Shown: positions 1 to 9,590 of the stretch, one piece after another
Layout: each line of letters starts with the position of its first letter
Position numbering within the stretch: position 1 is the stretch's first letter
NCBI GenBank assembly: GCA_900550035.1
Contig: URQS01000033.1
Coordinates: 1 to 36,060 of the forward strand
DNA length: 36,060 nt
Direction of reading: 5' to 3'
From: an uncultured Prevotella sp.
GTDB taxonomy: Bacteria > Bacteroidota > Bacteroidia > Bacteroidales > Bacteroidaceae
Notes under the pieces: model-generated
The model's database searches: none
Seen by the model: only the letters and a program-made list of their open reading frames with translations
What the model was told of the DNA's origin: nothing
Made by a program: the position numbers and the translations under genes

Positions 1-170
1 AAACTTGAGCGATATTTTTTTGACGTGTATATACTAGCATCGCGGATACGCTTACTTCAATTTTGTACAATGAGCATACAAAATAATACTAAAAACAAAG
101 CAAAACAATTTGTTGTACCCAAAAAGAACTTATATGTATTATACTAAACCCACACGCGACATTATTATAA

Positions 171-178
171 TAAATTTG
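171..178 (+). promoter_or_regulatory. candidate -7 box upstream of susC
   Basis: TAAATTTG fits the Bacteroides -7 consensus TAnnTTTG and lies 54 bases before the susC start codon. No convincing TTTG -33 box is seen 19 to 21 bases further upstream, so this is a weak call. The rest of bases 1-232 is A/T-rich and shows no gene. A regulator for the locus would have to lie to the left of the window. Confidence 0.3.
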
Positions 179-232
179 CAAACGAAAACCCGAAACAAAC
201 AACAATTAATATAATCTTTAAACCTTCAAGAA

Positions 233-3200
233 ATGAAAATTAGAGTAAAAATCCAAACAATCAAGACTCTGGTATTCTTGCTTATGATGATTTTCGCTAC
301 ATCGCTCACTGCAATGGCGCAGGAAAAGGTGTCGGGAATTGTCAAGGACGATACCGGCGAAACAATGCCGGGAGTTAGCATCAAGGTGAAGGGCAACAAC
401 AATGTTGGAGCCGTTACCGACATCGACGGTGCATTCACCATCAACGTGAAGCGCGGCACTGTGCTGCAGTTCTCTTTCCTCGGATATAACACCAAAGAAG
501 AGAAGGCTACACCAGGTAAGATAATGCAGATCGTACTGGAAGAAGACAAGAAGACTCTTGGTGAAATCGTAGTTGTGGGCTATCAGCCGGTTCGCCAGCG
601 CGACCTCACAGGTTCTGTTGCCAAGGCTGACGTAAGCCAGCTCACCAACACTCCGGTGTCATCAATCGACCAGACTCTTGGTGGACGTATTGCCGGTGTC
701 AACGTATCTTCAGGCGAAGGTATGCCGGGTGGACAGATGAACATCACCATCCGTGGCAACAACTCACTGACACAGGCCAACACCCCTCTCTATGTTATCG
801 ACGGCTTCCCAGTTGAGAATGCTTCGGTAGCAGCCAGCATCAACCCTAACGACATCAAGTCGCTCAACATTCTTAAGGATGCTTCGGCATCGGCTATCTA
901 CGGTGCACGTGGTGCCAACGGTGTTGTCATCATCACTACAAAGAGCGGACAGACCGGTAAGGCTAAGGTCACATACGACGGCAGCTACGGCTGGCAGACT
1001 GTATCAAAGAAGATGGAAATGATGGACGCTTACGAATTCGTTAAGCTCCAGAACGAAATGTATCCCGACGCTGTTGCCAACACATATCTTATGGAATATG
1101 AGGGCAAGCAGTGGACTCTCGACGACTACCGCAACATCGCCCAGTACAACTGGCAGGACATGATTTTCCACTCGGCTCCTATCCAGAGCCACAACGTGAG
1201 CCTCACTGGTGGTAGCCAGGACATCCGCTACAACGCATCGCTGTCGTACTTCGACCAGGATGGTGTTGTAATCAACTCAAACTATAACCGCGTTCAGGGC
1301 CGTATGGGCACAAACATCAAGAAGAACAAGCTGCGCATCAACCTCAACGTCAACTACTCTCGTACAAACCAGGAGGGTGCTTCGCCTTCGCAGAACGCCA
1401 GCTCGGGTATGAACAACTTGTTCTATAGCGTTTGGGGCTACCGTCCGGTAACACAGCCCAGCACTCCGTTGTCATACCTTCTTAACAATGGTGTCGACGA
1501 ATCGGTAAGCACATCAAGCGACTACCGTTTCAACCCATACATGGACCTCAACAACGCCTACAACCATACTCTGAATACCTACGTACAGTTCAACGGTTTC
1601 TTGGAGTATGAGATTATGAAGGGTATGAAGCTGAAGGTTTCGGGCGGTTATACCGATACTGGCTACAACAACGACAACTTCAACAACTCGAAGAGCCGCT
1701 ACGGTGGACCGCTTTCGAATGATAAGGTGAACGCTCGCGTCACACGCTCTTCGCGCTCTACATGGCTTAATGAGAACACCCTGACCTATCAGACCAACAT
1801 CAAGAAGAAGCACTTCTTCAACACATTGCTCGGTTTCTCATTGCAGAACTCTGACTACGACTACTATTCGTACAAGACCATCAACATCCCTAACGAAAGC
1901 CTCGGCATGTCGGGTATGGACCAGGGTACTCCTACCGGCGCTTCTTCACTGAAGAGCTCATGGTCGATGATGTCTTACTTCGGACGCTTCAACTACAACT
2001 ACAAGTCGTGCTACTACGCTACATTCACAATGCGTGCCGACGGCTCGTCAAAGTTCAGCAAGGGCAACCGCTTCGGCTACTTCCCTTCAGGCTCATTGGC
2101 ATGGAACGTGGCTGAGGAAGGCTTCATGAAGCCATATAATAAATATGTGAACAATGCCAAGATTCGTCTGTCATGGGGTCTCACCGGTAACAACCGTGTA
2201 GGCGAGTACGACTCATACGGACTCTATAAGGTAGTTAAGCAGTGGAACGGCCAGGTATACCTCGGCGCTACTCCGAGCGGTGTATTCCCAGAGGGCAGCA
2301 ACGTGAACAACGTAGGTACAGTACCTTCTACACTGCGCAACCACGACCTCAAGTGGGAGACAACAGAGCAGTGGAACCTCGGTTTCGACCTCGGATTCCT
2401 CAACGACCGCATCGGCGTGACACTCGACCTCTATAGCAAGACCACACGCGACCTTCTGCTCAACGCCAACATGCCGCTTTCATCGGGCTACGTAAGCGCT
2501 ATGAAGAACATCGGTAAGGTACGCAACGAGGGTATCGAGTTCACTCTCAATACCGTTAACATCAAGAACAAGAAGTTCTCTTGGGAGACCAACTTCAACA
2601 TCGCATTCAACAAGAATAAGGTGTTGGCACTGACCGAGGGTCAGACCACTCTGACTACAGCAGCTTCGTTCGACCAGAACTTCAACACCCAGCAGAGCTA
2701 CATCGCTAAGGTTGGCCAGTCAATGGGCTCTATGTACGGATTCATCTACGAGGGCACATACAAGTATGACGACTTCGACAAGTCGGGCGACACATACACA
2801 TTGAAGCCTACTGTAGCTCACTACACCAGCGAGAACAACACACAGCCGGGTATGCCTAAATACCGCGACCTCAACGGCGACGGTATCATCGACGACAACG
2901 ACCGCACCATCATCGGCAACGGTCTGCCAGTACACACAGGCGGTTTCACCAACAACTTCACATACGGTGACTTCGACCTCAGCATCTTCTTCCAGTGGTC
3001 GTACGGCAACGACGTGCTCAACGCCAACCGCCTCTTCTTCGAGTCAAGCTGGAACAAGGCTCGCGAGCTCAACCAGTTTGCATCGTATGCCGACCGTTGG
3101 ACAGAGGACAACCCGTACAGCGACATTCCTCGTGCTACTACATCAAGCTCAAACCGCGTGTTCTCAAGCCGCGTTATCGAGGATGGCTCATTCCTGCGTC

Positions 3201-3427
3201 TGAAGACCCTAACATTGGGCTATACAGTACCGAAGAAGTTGCTCACACGCTTCCGCATCGACAACCTGCGCGTATACTTCGCAGCTCAGAACCTCTGGAC
3301 TATCAGCAACTACAGCGGCTACGATCCTGAAGTATCTATCCGCAACAGCGCCCTTACTCCGGGACTCGACTTCTCGGCATATCCACGCGCTCGTCAGTTC
3401 AGCTTCGGTGTAAGCCTCGGTTTCTAA
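233..3427 (+). CDS. SusC/RagA-type TonB-dependent outer membrane transporter
   Basis: This is the outer membrane channel of a SusCD importer, which takes up oligosaccharides using TonB energy. The 1064-residue protein has a signal peptide ending near AMAQ (residue 30), then a carboxypeptidase-D-like domain (about 31-105) with the family pattern GxVxDxxGExxPGVS. A TonB-box-like stretch GEIVVVGYQ follows (110-118), then the plug domain (to about 240) containing the typical SIDQTLGGRIAGV and DASASAIYGARGANGV segments, and a long beta-barrel that ends in SFGVSLGF with a terminal aromatic residue. No STN domain is present, so it is not expected to signal to an anti-sigma factor. The susD gene follows after 39 bases. 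The length is normal for the family. The substrate cannot be read from this protein itself; the PL8 and GH88 genes downstream point to a glycosaminoglycan-type polymer. Confidence 0.95.
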   Translation: MKIRVKIQTIKTLVFLLMMIFATSLTAMAQEKVSGIVKDDTGETMPGVSIKVKGNNNVGAVTDIDGAFTINVKRGTVLQFSFLGYNTKEEKATPGKIMQIVLEEDKKTLGEIVVVGYQPVRQRDLTGSVAKADVSQLTNTPVSSIDQTLGGRIAGVNVSSGEGMPGGQMNITIRGNNSLTQANTPLYVIDGFPVENASVAASINPNDIKSLNILKDASASAIYGARGANGVVIITTKSGQTGKAKVTYDGSYGWQTVSKKMEMMDAYEFVKLQNEMYPDAVANTYLMEYEGKQWTLDDYRNIAQYNWQDMIFHSAPIQSHNVSLTGGSQDIRYNASLSYFDQDGVVINSNYNRVQGRMGTNIKKNKLRINLNVNYSRTNQEGASPSQNASSGMNNLFYSVWGYRPVTQPSTPLSYLLNNGVDESVSTSSDYRFNPYMDLNNAYNHTLNTYVQFNGFLEYEIMKGMKLKVSGGYTDTGYNNDNFNNSKSRYGGPLSNDKVNARVTRSSRSTWLNENTLTYQTNIKKKHFFNTLLGFSLQNSDYDYYSYKTINIPNESLGMSGMDQGTPTGASSLKSSWSMMSYFGRFNYNYKSCYYATFTMRADGSSKFSKGNRFGYFPSGSLAWNVAEEGFMKPYNKYVNNAKIRLSWGLTGNNRVGEYDSYGLYKVVKQWNGQVYLGATPSGVFPEGSNVNNVGTVPSTLRNHDLKWETTEQWNLGFDLGFLNDRIGVTLDLYSKTTRDLLLNANMPLSSGYVSAMKNIGKVRNEGIEFTLNTVNIKNKKFSWETNFNIAFNKNKVLALTEGQTTLTTAASFDQNFNTQQSYIAKVGQSMGSMYGFIYEGTYKYDDFDKSGDTYTLKPTVAHYTSENNTQPGMPKYRDLNGDGIIDDNDRTIIGNGLPVHTGGFTNNFTYGDFDLSIFFQWSYGNDVLNANRLFFESSWNKARELNQFASYADRWTEDNPYSDIPRATTSSSNRVFSSRVIEDGSFLRLKTLTLGYTVPKKLLTRFRIDNLRVYFAAQNLWTISNYSGYDPEVSIRNSALTPGLDFSAYPRARQFSFGVSLGF

Positions 3428-3466
3428 GAAGTTAAAATGCATTACTATTAAACACATATTATATAT

Positions 3467-5209
3467 ATGAAATCAATTAAAACAACAATCATATTGCTCG
3501 CAGCGCTGCTCTCACTGGGCAGCTGCGACTTCCTTGACAAGGAACCGACAAGCGCTACGTCGGACACCTATCTCAAGACAGAAACCGAGGCTGCTTCGTT
3601 TCTGACCGGTATCTACGCCATCCTCACACAGCAGTCGTACTACGGTGGCAACTACTACTACCTCGTAGGCGGTGACGACCTGGAACACTACGGTGGCGCT
3701 AACCGTGCACCGATGAACGGTGGCTTGATTTGCAACAACGCTACATCGAGCGACTCATACGTAGCTTCGTTCTGGTATACACTCTATGCTGGTGTGAACC
3801 GCGCCAACATCCTGCTTGACCAGATTGACGGCATTCAGGGCATGAACGCTGCCAACCTCAAGCGCTATATAGCAGAGGCTCGCTTCCTTCGCGCTTTCTA
3901 CTACTTCAACCTCGTAGAGTGCTGGGGCGACGTTCCTTTCTATACAGAGCCAGTGCTCGACGTGAAGAATCTGCAGCGTGCAGTGACACCAAGAGCCGAT
4001 ATCTACGACTTCATCTGCAAGGAAATGGAAGAGAGCGCTGCCGACCTGCCTGAGGCATCGTCACTGGGCTATGAGCCGGGACGCGTTTCAAAGTCGGCAG
4101 CATGGGGCATTCTGGCACGTGTATATATGTTCCGCGCCGGCGAGTTCCACCGTATGAAGGTGGCTGAGAACAAGGCTGAGACCAAGAAGTACTTCACCGA
4201 GGCTGGCAAGTTTGCCAAGATGGTGAAGGAACTGGGTGGCCACAAGCTCGCTCCTAAATACTGGGACTACTTCATCGACCAGTGTGCCGACCGCTACAAC
4301 TCAACAGCCCCCGAGAGCATCTGGGAGGCTGAGTTCGCAGGCGACGGCAAGGGTACAATGGTAACTGAGGGCCGTATCGGTAACATCATCGGTATTCAGG
4401 GTCCAGACCTCTCAAGCAATACTGCACTTGTAGGCAAGAAAGACCCGGGCTTCGGCTACGCTTTCTTCTGGAGCACACCGAAACTCTATGAGCTCTATAC
4501 TGAGAACAACGACATCAATCGTATGAACTGGTCAATCGCTCCGTTCAAATATACACAGTCGGTAAAGGGTGGCGCTGTTGACGGTCGCGAGTTTGAGGTT
4601 GGCAAGCTTGCTGAGGTTAAGGATCAGTATTGGGATGAGTCATTCCAGTATGGCGAGACTGAACCAGGTGCTACTATCGGTGACCGTGAGAAAGACCCGA
4701 AGAAAGCTTCTAAGTTCTACGACCGTTGCTGTGGCAAGTGGCGTCGCGAGTATGAGGCCGACAAGAAGAACAAGAACCTCACAGCTATTAACTTCCCGAT
4801 TCTTCGCTACTCTGACGTTCTGCTTATGATTGCCGAGTGTGAGAACGAAATTAACGCTGCTCCAACTGATTTGGCTTACGATTGCATCAACGAGGTACGT
4901 GAACGTGCAGGCATTAGTAAGCTTCCACAAAATATGAACACTGAAGACTTCCGCCAGGCTGTTAAGGACGAGCGTGCTATGGAGCTTTGCTTCGAAATGA
5001 CTCGTCGCTTCGACCTTATCCGTTGGGGTGAGTATGTACAGAACATGAACGCTCTTGTACAGCGTGCACAGTCGGGAGAGAACTGGAATCTCGGTCCTAA
5101 CAACGTACACACTTACTTCAACATATCTGAAGCATACAATTACTTCCCCATCCCAGCCTTGGAGAAGTCTGTAAACAAGCTTATCAAGGACAACAACCCA
5201 GGATGGTAA
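3467..5209 (+). CDS. SusD/RagB family nutrient-binding outer membrane lipoprotein
   Basis: This is the surface lid and glycan-binding partner of the SusC channel just upstream. The 580-residue protein begins with a lipoprotein signal peptide whose lipobox is LGSC (Cys20), followed by the typical SusD start DFLDKEPTS. Family marks include RYIAEARFLRAFYYFNLVE (about 143-161, the N-terminal TPR-like part) and a C-terminal section with LRYSDVLLMIAECENE, INEVRERAGI and ERAMELCFEMTRRFDLIRWG. It ends in the usual FPIPALEKSVNK...NNPGW tail. It is certainly co-transcribed with susC, and the DUF5017 gene follows after 44 bases. From about base 4560 the codons shift from mostly C-ending to more T-ending forms. 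Confidence 0.95.
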   Translation: MKSIKTTIILLAALLSLGSCDFLDKEPTSATSDTYLKTETEAASFLTGIYAILTQQSYYGGNYYYLVGGDDLEHYGGANRAPMNGGLICNNATSSDSYVASFWYTLYAGVNRANILLDQIDGIQGMNAANLKRYIAEARFLRAFYYFNLVECWGDVPFYTEPVLDVKNLQRAVTPRADIYDFICKEMEESAADLPEASSLGYEPGRVSKSAAWGILARVYMFRAGEFHRMKVAENKAETKKYFTEAGKFAKMVKELGGHKLAPKYWDYFIDQCADRYNSTAPESIWEAEFAGDGKGTMVTEGRIGNIIGIQGPDLSSNTALVGKKDPGFGYAFFWSTPKLYELYTENNDINRMNWSIAPFKYTQSVKGGAVDGREFEVGKLAEVKDQYWDESFQYGETEPGATIGDREKDPKKASKFYDRCCGKWRREYEADKKNKNLTAINFPILRYSDVLLMIAECENEINAAPTDLAYDCINEVRERAGISKLPQNMNTEDFRQAVKDERAMELCFEMTRRFDLIRWGEYVQNMNALVQRAQSGENWNLGPNNVHTYFNISEAYNYFPIPALEKSVNKLIKDNNPGW

Positions 5210-5253
5210 AGTATCAGTTACTTGAAATTAGAAACCAGTAAAAAAACAGAAAA

Positions 5254-6273
5254 ATGAAGAAAATTAAATATTATATATTCTTCCTGCTCGGTGCTGCAAT
5301 GATTGCAAGTTGCGACAACGAGTTGACAGAAGACGTCAAGATGGGCATCCGCGTTGAACAGGACGGCGTGTCAATGCAGGGCGACGTCGTAACAGTAAAG
5401 GCTGGCACACCAGTAGTGTTCAACTTCTCAGGCGACCCCGACAACATTATGTTCTACAGCGGCGAGCCAGGTGCAGTATACGCACATCGTCAGCGCACTG
5501 AAGTAGCTCCTGAGGATATCGAGTCAGCAACTCTGCACTTCAAGATTGGCACACAGTACGGCAAGGTATACGAAAACACTCTTGAGATGTTCGTAAGCGA
5601 CCAGTTTGAAGGTCTCGCCAAGAACGACTTCAAGAAGGACTCTGTACTCGTTGAGCAGTTTGCATGGAACGAGCTCGTTGCAAAGAGCGAACTTCCTGAC
5701 AAGCCAAGCATTCAGAAGGAATACACTGTCGACGTAACAAAGTATCTTGGCAAGCCTATGACACTGGCTATACACTACCAGGCTATTGACGACACCAAGA
5801 ACTCAATGCCGCGCTACAACTTCTCGGAGATGTACATCGAGAACGTACGCAAGGACGGTATCGTGTCGAAGTTTATGCCGAGCCAGTACGGATTTACTGC
5901 TGTCAATATGATGTGCAATCATCACCTCAAGAGCCAGGCTGGCATGAAGAACAACCGTGAGTACGGCACTATGACCAACAATACAGCTGGTATCTGGAAC
6001 TTGGTGAATGCACAGAACGGTGGCTTCTACATCGCTGGTGGTGGTAAGAATACAGGCAACAAGAACGGCTGGCTCGTATCTGACGGTCTGATTACTACCT
6101 ACTGCGACCCCGACCAGGGCACAGTCGTCAAGAACATAACACAGAATGTTGAGTCATATACCCATACATATAATAAGGTGGGCGAATACAAGGCTACATT
6201 CATCGCAACACGTGTTAACTACAAGCATGATTCAAGAATGATGAAGGAGTTGACCATCAAGGTTGTTGAGTAA
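5254..6273 (+). CDS. DUF5017-type surface lipoprotein, probable SusE/F-like glycan-binding protein
   Basis: The 339-residue protein has a lipoprotein signal peptide with lipobox IASC (Cys20), so it is probably anchored in the outer membrane. After the lipobox comes an immunoglobulin-like stretch (about 40-75) with GTPVVFNFSGDPDNIMFYSGE, a pattern I associate with DUF5017. The C-terminus (about 300-339) has a PKD-like turn, NKVGEYKATFIATRVNY. Its place directly after susD is the usual one for a surface glycan-binding protein that helps hold the polymer, but no binding residues can be named. The DUF5017 call rests on pattern memory, not on a search. It closes the first run of the locus; a repeat element lies between it and the lyase gene. 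Confidence 0.75.
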   Translation: MKKIKYYIFFLLGAAMIASCDNELTEDVKMGIRVEQDGVSMQGDVVTVKAGTPVVFNFSGDPDNIMFYSGEPGAVYAHRQRTEVAPEDIESATLHFKIGTQYGKVYENTLEMFVSDQFEGLAKNDFKKDSVLVEQFAWNELVAKSELPDKPSIQKEYTVDVTKYLGKPMTLAIHYQAIDDTKNSMPRYNFSEMYIENVRKDGIVSKFMPSQYGFTAVNMMCNHHLKSQAGMKNNREYGTMTNNTAGIWNLVNAQNGGFYIAGGGKNTGNKNGWLVSDGLITTYCDPDQGTVVKNITQNVESYTHTYNKVGEYKATFIATRVNYKHDSRMMKELTIKVVE

Positions 6274-6281
6274 TATAAAGA

Positions 6282-6486
6282 GAGGGTGTGTCAAAATAGA
6301 AGTTAAAAGAAGTTTGGGCTTCGCCCGAAGTTAACAGAAGTTCTTGCTAAGGCAAGCGGCAAAGCCGAGCGAGCGGACATATGTATAAATTGCTGAAAAT
6401 AAAGCATTTGTCTGTTAACTTCCATCCATCGTAGATGGATTAACTTCTTCTTAACTTCCTCTAACTCCTATTTTGACACGTCCTCC
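6282..6486 (+). repeat. dispersed repeat with terminal inverted repeats, copy 1 (MITE-like)
   Basis: This about 200-bp element fills most of the gap between the DUF5017 and PL8 genes. Its ends are inverted repeats: GTGTCAAAATAG at 6288-6299 and CTATTTTGACAC at 6468-6479, with partial matching continuing inward (GAAGTTA-type runs) and outward (GAGG). The interior holds short hairpins such as GGGCTTCGCCC and CCATCCATCGTAGATGG. A second copy in opposite orientation lies at 28621-28797 and matches along nearly its whole length. It encodes no protein. No clear target site duplication was seen. It resembles a non-autonomous mobile element, but no transposase gene lies in the window to pair with it. 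Confidence 0.8.
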
Positions 6487-6531
6487 TTTCCCCCCCTTAA
6501 GCTCATAAAAGAAACGAAATCCGATATCAAA

Positions 6532-9500
6532 ATGAACCTAAAAAACAACATACTCGCCACCGTCATCGGCTTAAGCGGCGTATGTGCAACAGCACAAGCC
6601 CAGATGTACGACGACCCTCGTATGTTCTCGTTTGAGAACAAGCAGGAACTCTCGTATATCAAGACCAGCAAGTCGGCCGTTGAACTGAGTGACGCGCATT
6701 GGAGAAACGGCAAGACTTCATTGCAGTGGACATTCCAGCCGAGTGCCTCGCTGTCGATAAAGAAAGACTTGCAGTTTGAGCCGCTCGACAAGAGCGGTGT
6801 CGACAACTATCTGTCGGCTTTCATCGTGTGGGTGTACAACGAACAACCTCAAAAGGACAAACAAATCCGTTTCAACTTTCTGAAGAACGGCAAGCAGTGC
6901 ACCTCTTTCCCCGTCAACATCAACTTCCGTGGTTGGCGCGGTATATGGGTTTGCTACGAGCGCGACATGGAGGGCACTCCCGAAGTGGGCATGAACGAGA
7001 TACGTATCGATGCTCCCGATGTTAAGGGCAAGCTCTACTTCGACCATCTCATCACTGCCATTAAGGTAGACCCACGTCAGCAGACTGCAGATATGCAGAT
7101 TCCTTTTGTCAACAAGAAGACCAAGACCCACTGGCTGGTAGTACTGAAGAACTACAACACACAGCCCGACATTCCTCTGACCGAACTCACTCAGCAGAAC
7201 CGCGAACAGATAAAGGTTATCGAGCAGCGCTTCCGCGAACTGATTTATACTCCTGCCAAGCTCTATCCGAAGCATATGGACGAGATTCGCTCGAAGTTTG
7301 CCAAGTACAACATCAACCGCAAGAACGGCAAAATCACGGGTACGCCTATCTGGTATGTGCGCCACGCCGAGGCTTACGAGCGCATCATCAAGCCGTGGGA
7401 CAAGAACATATTGACCCGCACAGGTTTTGAAATGCTTGAGTATTTCAACCTCATGCAGAAGATTGCCTTCGCCTGGAACAACGCTACCGAAGCTGCCGAC
7501 AAGGCAGAACTGAAGAAGATGTTCCTCCTCATGTACGACAACATCACCGACCAGGGTGTGTGCTGGGGCAGCTGCTGGGGCAATGTTCACCACTACGGCT
7601 ACTCGCTGCGCAACATGTATTCAGCCTACTTCCTCATGAAGGAGGTGCTGCGCGAGGAAGGAAAGCTTGAAGAGGCAGTGAACACTATGATATGGTACTC
7701 GCAGACCAACGAGTTGTATACGAAACCAGTGGAGAACGGTTTGGACATGGACACATTCAATACCGCCGCCCAAGGTTGCATGGCAAGCATATTGCTCATG
7801 GACGATTCGCCCGAAAAGCTGCGCTATCTGCGCTCTTGCAGCCGTTGGCTCGACTGGGGCTGCCGTCCGGCACAAGGATTGAACGACTCGTTCAAGATTG
7901 ACGGTTCGGCTTATCACCACTGCAACAACTATCCTGCATACGCCATCGGAGGTCTGAGCGGAGCTACACAGATGATATACCTGTTCAGCGGAACCGATTT
8001 TGCTGTAGGCGAACTGGCTCATCAGACTGTAAAGAACTCGCTTCTGGCTATGCGTTTCTACTGCAACAAGCTGGAGTTCCCGCTCTCAATGTCGGGCAGA
8101 CATCCCGACGGCAAGGGCAAGCTCATGCCGATACACTATGGCTACATGGCACTCTCAGGCACACCCGACGGCAAGCAGCAGTTCGACCGCGAAATGGGTA
8201 ACGCCTATCTACGACTCGCAACCAACGTAAAGACGGTACTTGACAAGAAAATCAAGCAGAAGATTGTTACAATGGGTAGCACTCCTGAGGACGATCCGCA
8301 AGGCAATATGGCACTGGGCTATGCTTGTGTATCGGTACAGAGACGCAACAACTGGTCGGCAGTGGTACGCGGACACAGCCGCTATCTGTGGGATGCCGAG
8401 CACTACATCGGCGAGAACCTCTACGGTCGCTACCTCGGTTTCGGAAGCATGCAGATACTCACTGCACCCGCAGGAACCGACGTCACACCGAAGACAAGCG
8501 GATGGCAGCAGCCGGGATTTGACTGGAACCGCATACCAGGTACTACATCAATCCATCTGCCTTGGGCTGAACTGAAGGCTCAGGTGCGCAACGTGGACAC
8601 ATTCTCGGGTGTAGAAGAGATGCTGCTATCGGACGAAGCCTTTGCAGGCGGACTCTCACAGCGTGGCGTAAACGGCAACTTCGGTATGAAGCTGCACGAG
8701 CATGACAAGTACGACGGCTCGCACAGAGCACGCAAGTCGTTCCACTTCTTCGACAACGTGATTGTTTGTCTCGGCACTGGCATTGAGAATACCGACTCTA
8801 AGCACAACACTGAGACAACAGTATTCCAGATGGCTGCTACTGACGCCAAGGCTCAGAACTACTGGAAGAACTACGCTGTAGGCAACGGCAAGTCATGGCT
8901 CGACCACGCCGGCACTGGCTACTACACACCACAGCCTGTCAAGTTCACCGGACTCGTCAAGCAGGAATCACGTATGCAGAACACCGACAAGCCGACCGAG
9001 GGACAGTGGGCATCGCTCTACTTCGACCACGGCAAGGCTCCGAAGAACGCTTCGTACGAGTATGCTGTAATTCCACAGACTACACGCGAGAAGATTGACG
9101 CCTTCGCTGCCGCTCCTACATATAAAGTACTGCGCGCCGACAATGAGGCTCATATCGTAAGCTCTGATGCTACTCACACCGTATCGTACGTATTGTTCGA
9201 GACTCCGAAGGACGTACTGCCCGGCGGTCCGCTGCTCAAGGCAGACACCACATGTCTGGCAATGGTACGCATGATAAACTCAAAGAAGATGCTGCTCACC
9301 GTGACACAGCCCGACCTTGCTCTCTATCGCGGACCAAACGACGACATCTACAAGGACGGCAAACGTGTGGAGCGTAGCGTATACAGCCGCAAATGGCGCA
9401 GCAACGCAAGCCAGGAGATTCCCGTTCGCGTGACACTGCGCGGTAAGTGGAACTTCACTGGCAACGATGCCATCAAACTCGTAGAGCAGACCAAGAAATC

Positions 9501-9561
9501 GACAACTATCGAGTTTGTATGCACCGACGGACTGAGTTTCAACGTAGAGTTGGAGAAATAA
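6532..9561 (+). CDS. PL8 family polysaccharide lyase, chondroitin ABC lyase type
   Basis: This enzyme cleaves uronic-acid-containing glycosaminoglycans by beta-elimination, leaving a 4,5-unsaturated uronic acid at the new end. The 1009-residue protein has a signal peptidase I signal ending near AQAQ (residue 24). A jelly-roll N-terminal lyase domain follows (about 25-190), then an alpha/alpha toroid catalytic domain (about 215-580), and beta-sandwich domains to the end, the usual layout and length for large PL8 ABC lyases. The catalytic set known from Proteus ABC lyase I is visible: His463 and Tyr470 in HHCNNYPAY, Arg523 in SGRHPDGKG, and Glu628 in GENLYGRY. No lipobox is present, so it is probably periplasmic or exported. 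GH88 follows after 29 bases. Whether it prefers chondroitin sulfate, hyaluronan or another polymer cannot be told from sequence alone. Confidence 0.93.
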   Translation: MNLKNNILATVIGLSGVCATAQAQMYDDPRMFSFENKQELSYIKTSKSAVELSDAHWRNGKTSLQWTFQPSASLSIKKDLQFEPLDKSGVDNYLSAFIVWVYNEQPQKDKQIRFNFLKNGKQCTSFPVNINFRGWRGIWVCYERDMEGTPEVGMNEIRIDAPDVKGKLYFDHLITAIKVDPRQQTADMQIPFVNKKTKTHWLVVLKNYNTQPDIPLTELTQQNREQIKVIEQRFRELIYTPAKLYPKHMDEIRSKFAKYNINRKNGKITGTPIWYVRHAEAYERIIKPWDKNILTRTGFEMLEYFNLMQKIAFAWNNATEAADKAELKKMFLLMYDNITDQGVCWGSCWGNVHHYGYSLRNMYSAYFLMKEVLREEGKLEEAVNTMIWYSQTNELYTKPVENGLDMDTFNTAAQGCMASILLMDDSPEKLRYLRSCSRWLDWGCRPAQGLNDSFKIDGSAYHHCNNYPAYAIGGLSGATQMIYLFSGTDFAVGELAHQTVKNSLLAMRFYCNKLEFPLSMSGRHPDGKGKLMPIHYGYMALSGTPDGKQQFDREMGNAYLRLATNVKTVLDKKIKQKIVTMGSTPEDDPQGNMALGYACVSVQRRNNWSAVVRGHSRYLWDAEHYIGENLYGRYLGFGSMQILTAPAGTDVTPKTSGWQQPGFDWNRIPGTTSIHLPWAELKAQVRNVDTFSGVEEMLLSDEAFAGGLSQRGVNGNFGMKLHEHDKYDGSHRARKSFHFFDNVIVCLGTGIENTDSKHNTETTVFQMAATDAKAQNYWKNYAVGNGKSWLDHAGTGYYTPQPVKFTGLVKQESRMQNTDKPTEGQWASLYFDHGKAPKNASYEYAVIPQTTREKIDAFAAAPTYKVLRADNEAHIVSSDATHTVSYVLFETPKDVLPGGPLLKADTTCLAMVRMINSKKMLLTVTQPDLALYRGPNDDIYKDGKRVERSVYSRKWRSNASQEIPVRVTLRGKWNFTGNDAIKLVEQTKKSTTIEFVCTDGLSFNVELEK

Positions 9562-9590
9562 ATAGAAATAAAAAACTAATAACAAAACAA

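Noticed and set aside
20..50. TTGACG plus GATACG resembling an E. coli-type promoter upstream of susC.
   Set aside because: The spacing of 19 is poor and Bacteroidota sigma factors use a different consensus.
6718..7593. A 291-codon - strand open frame inside the PL8 gene.
   Set aside because: It lies fully opposite catalytic-domain coding sequence; its composition follows from the codon bias of the lyase.
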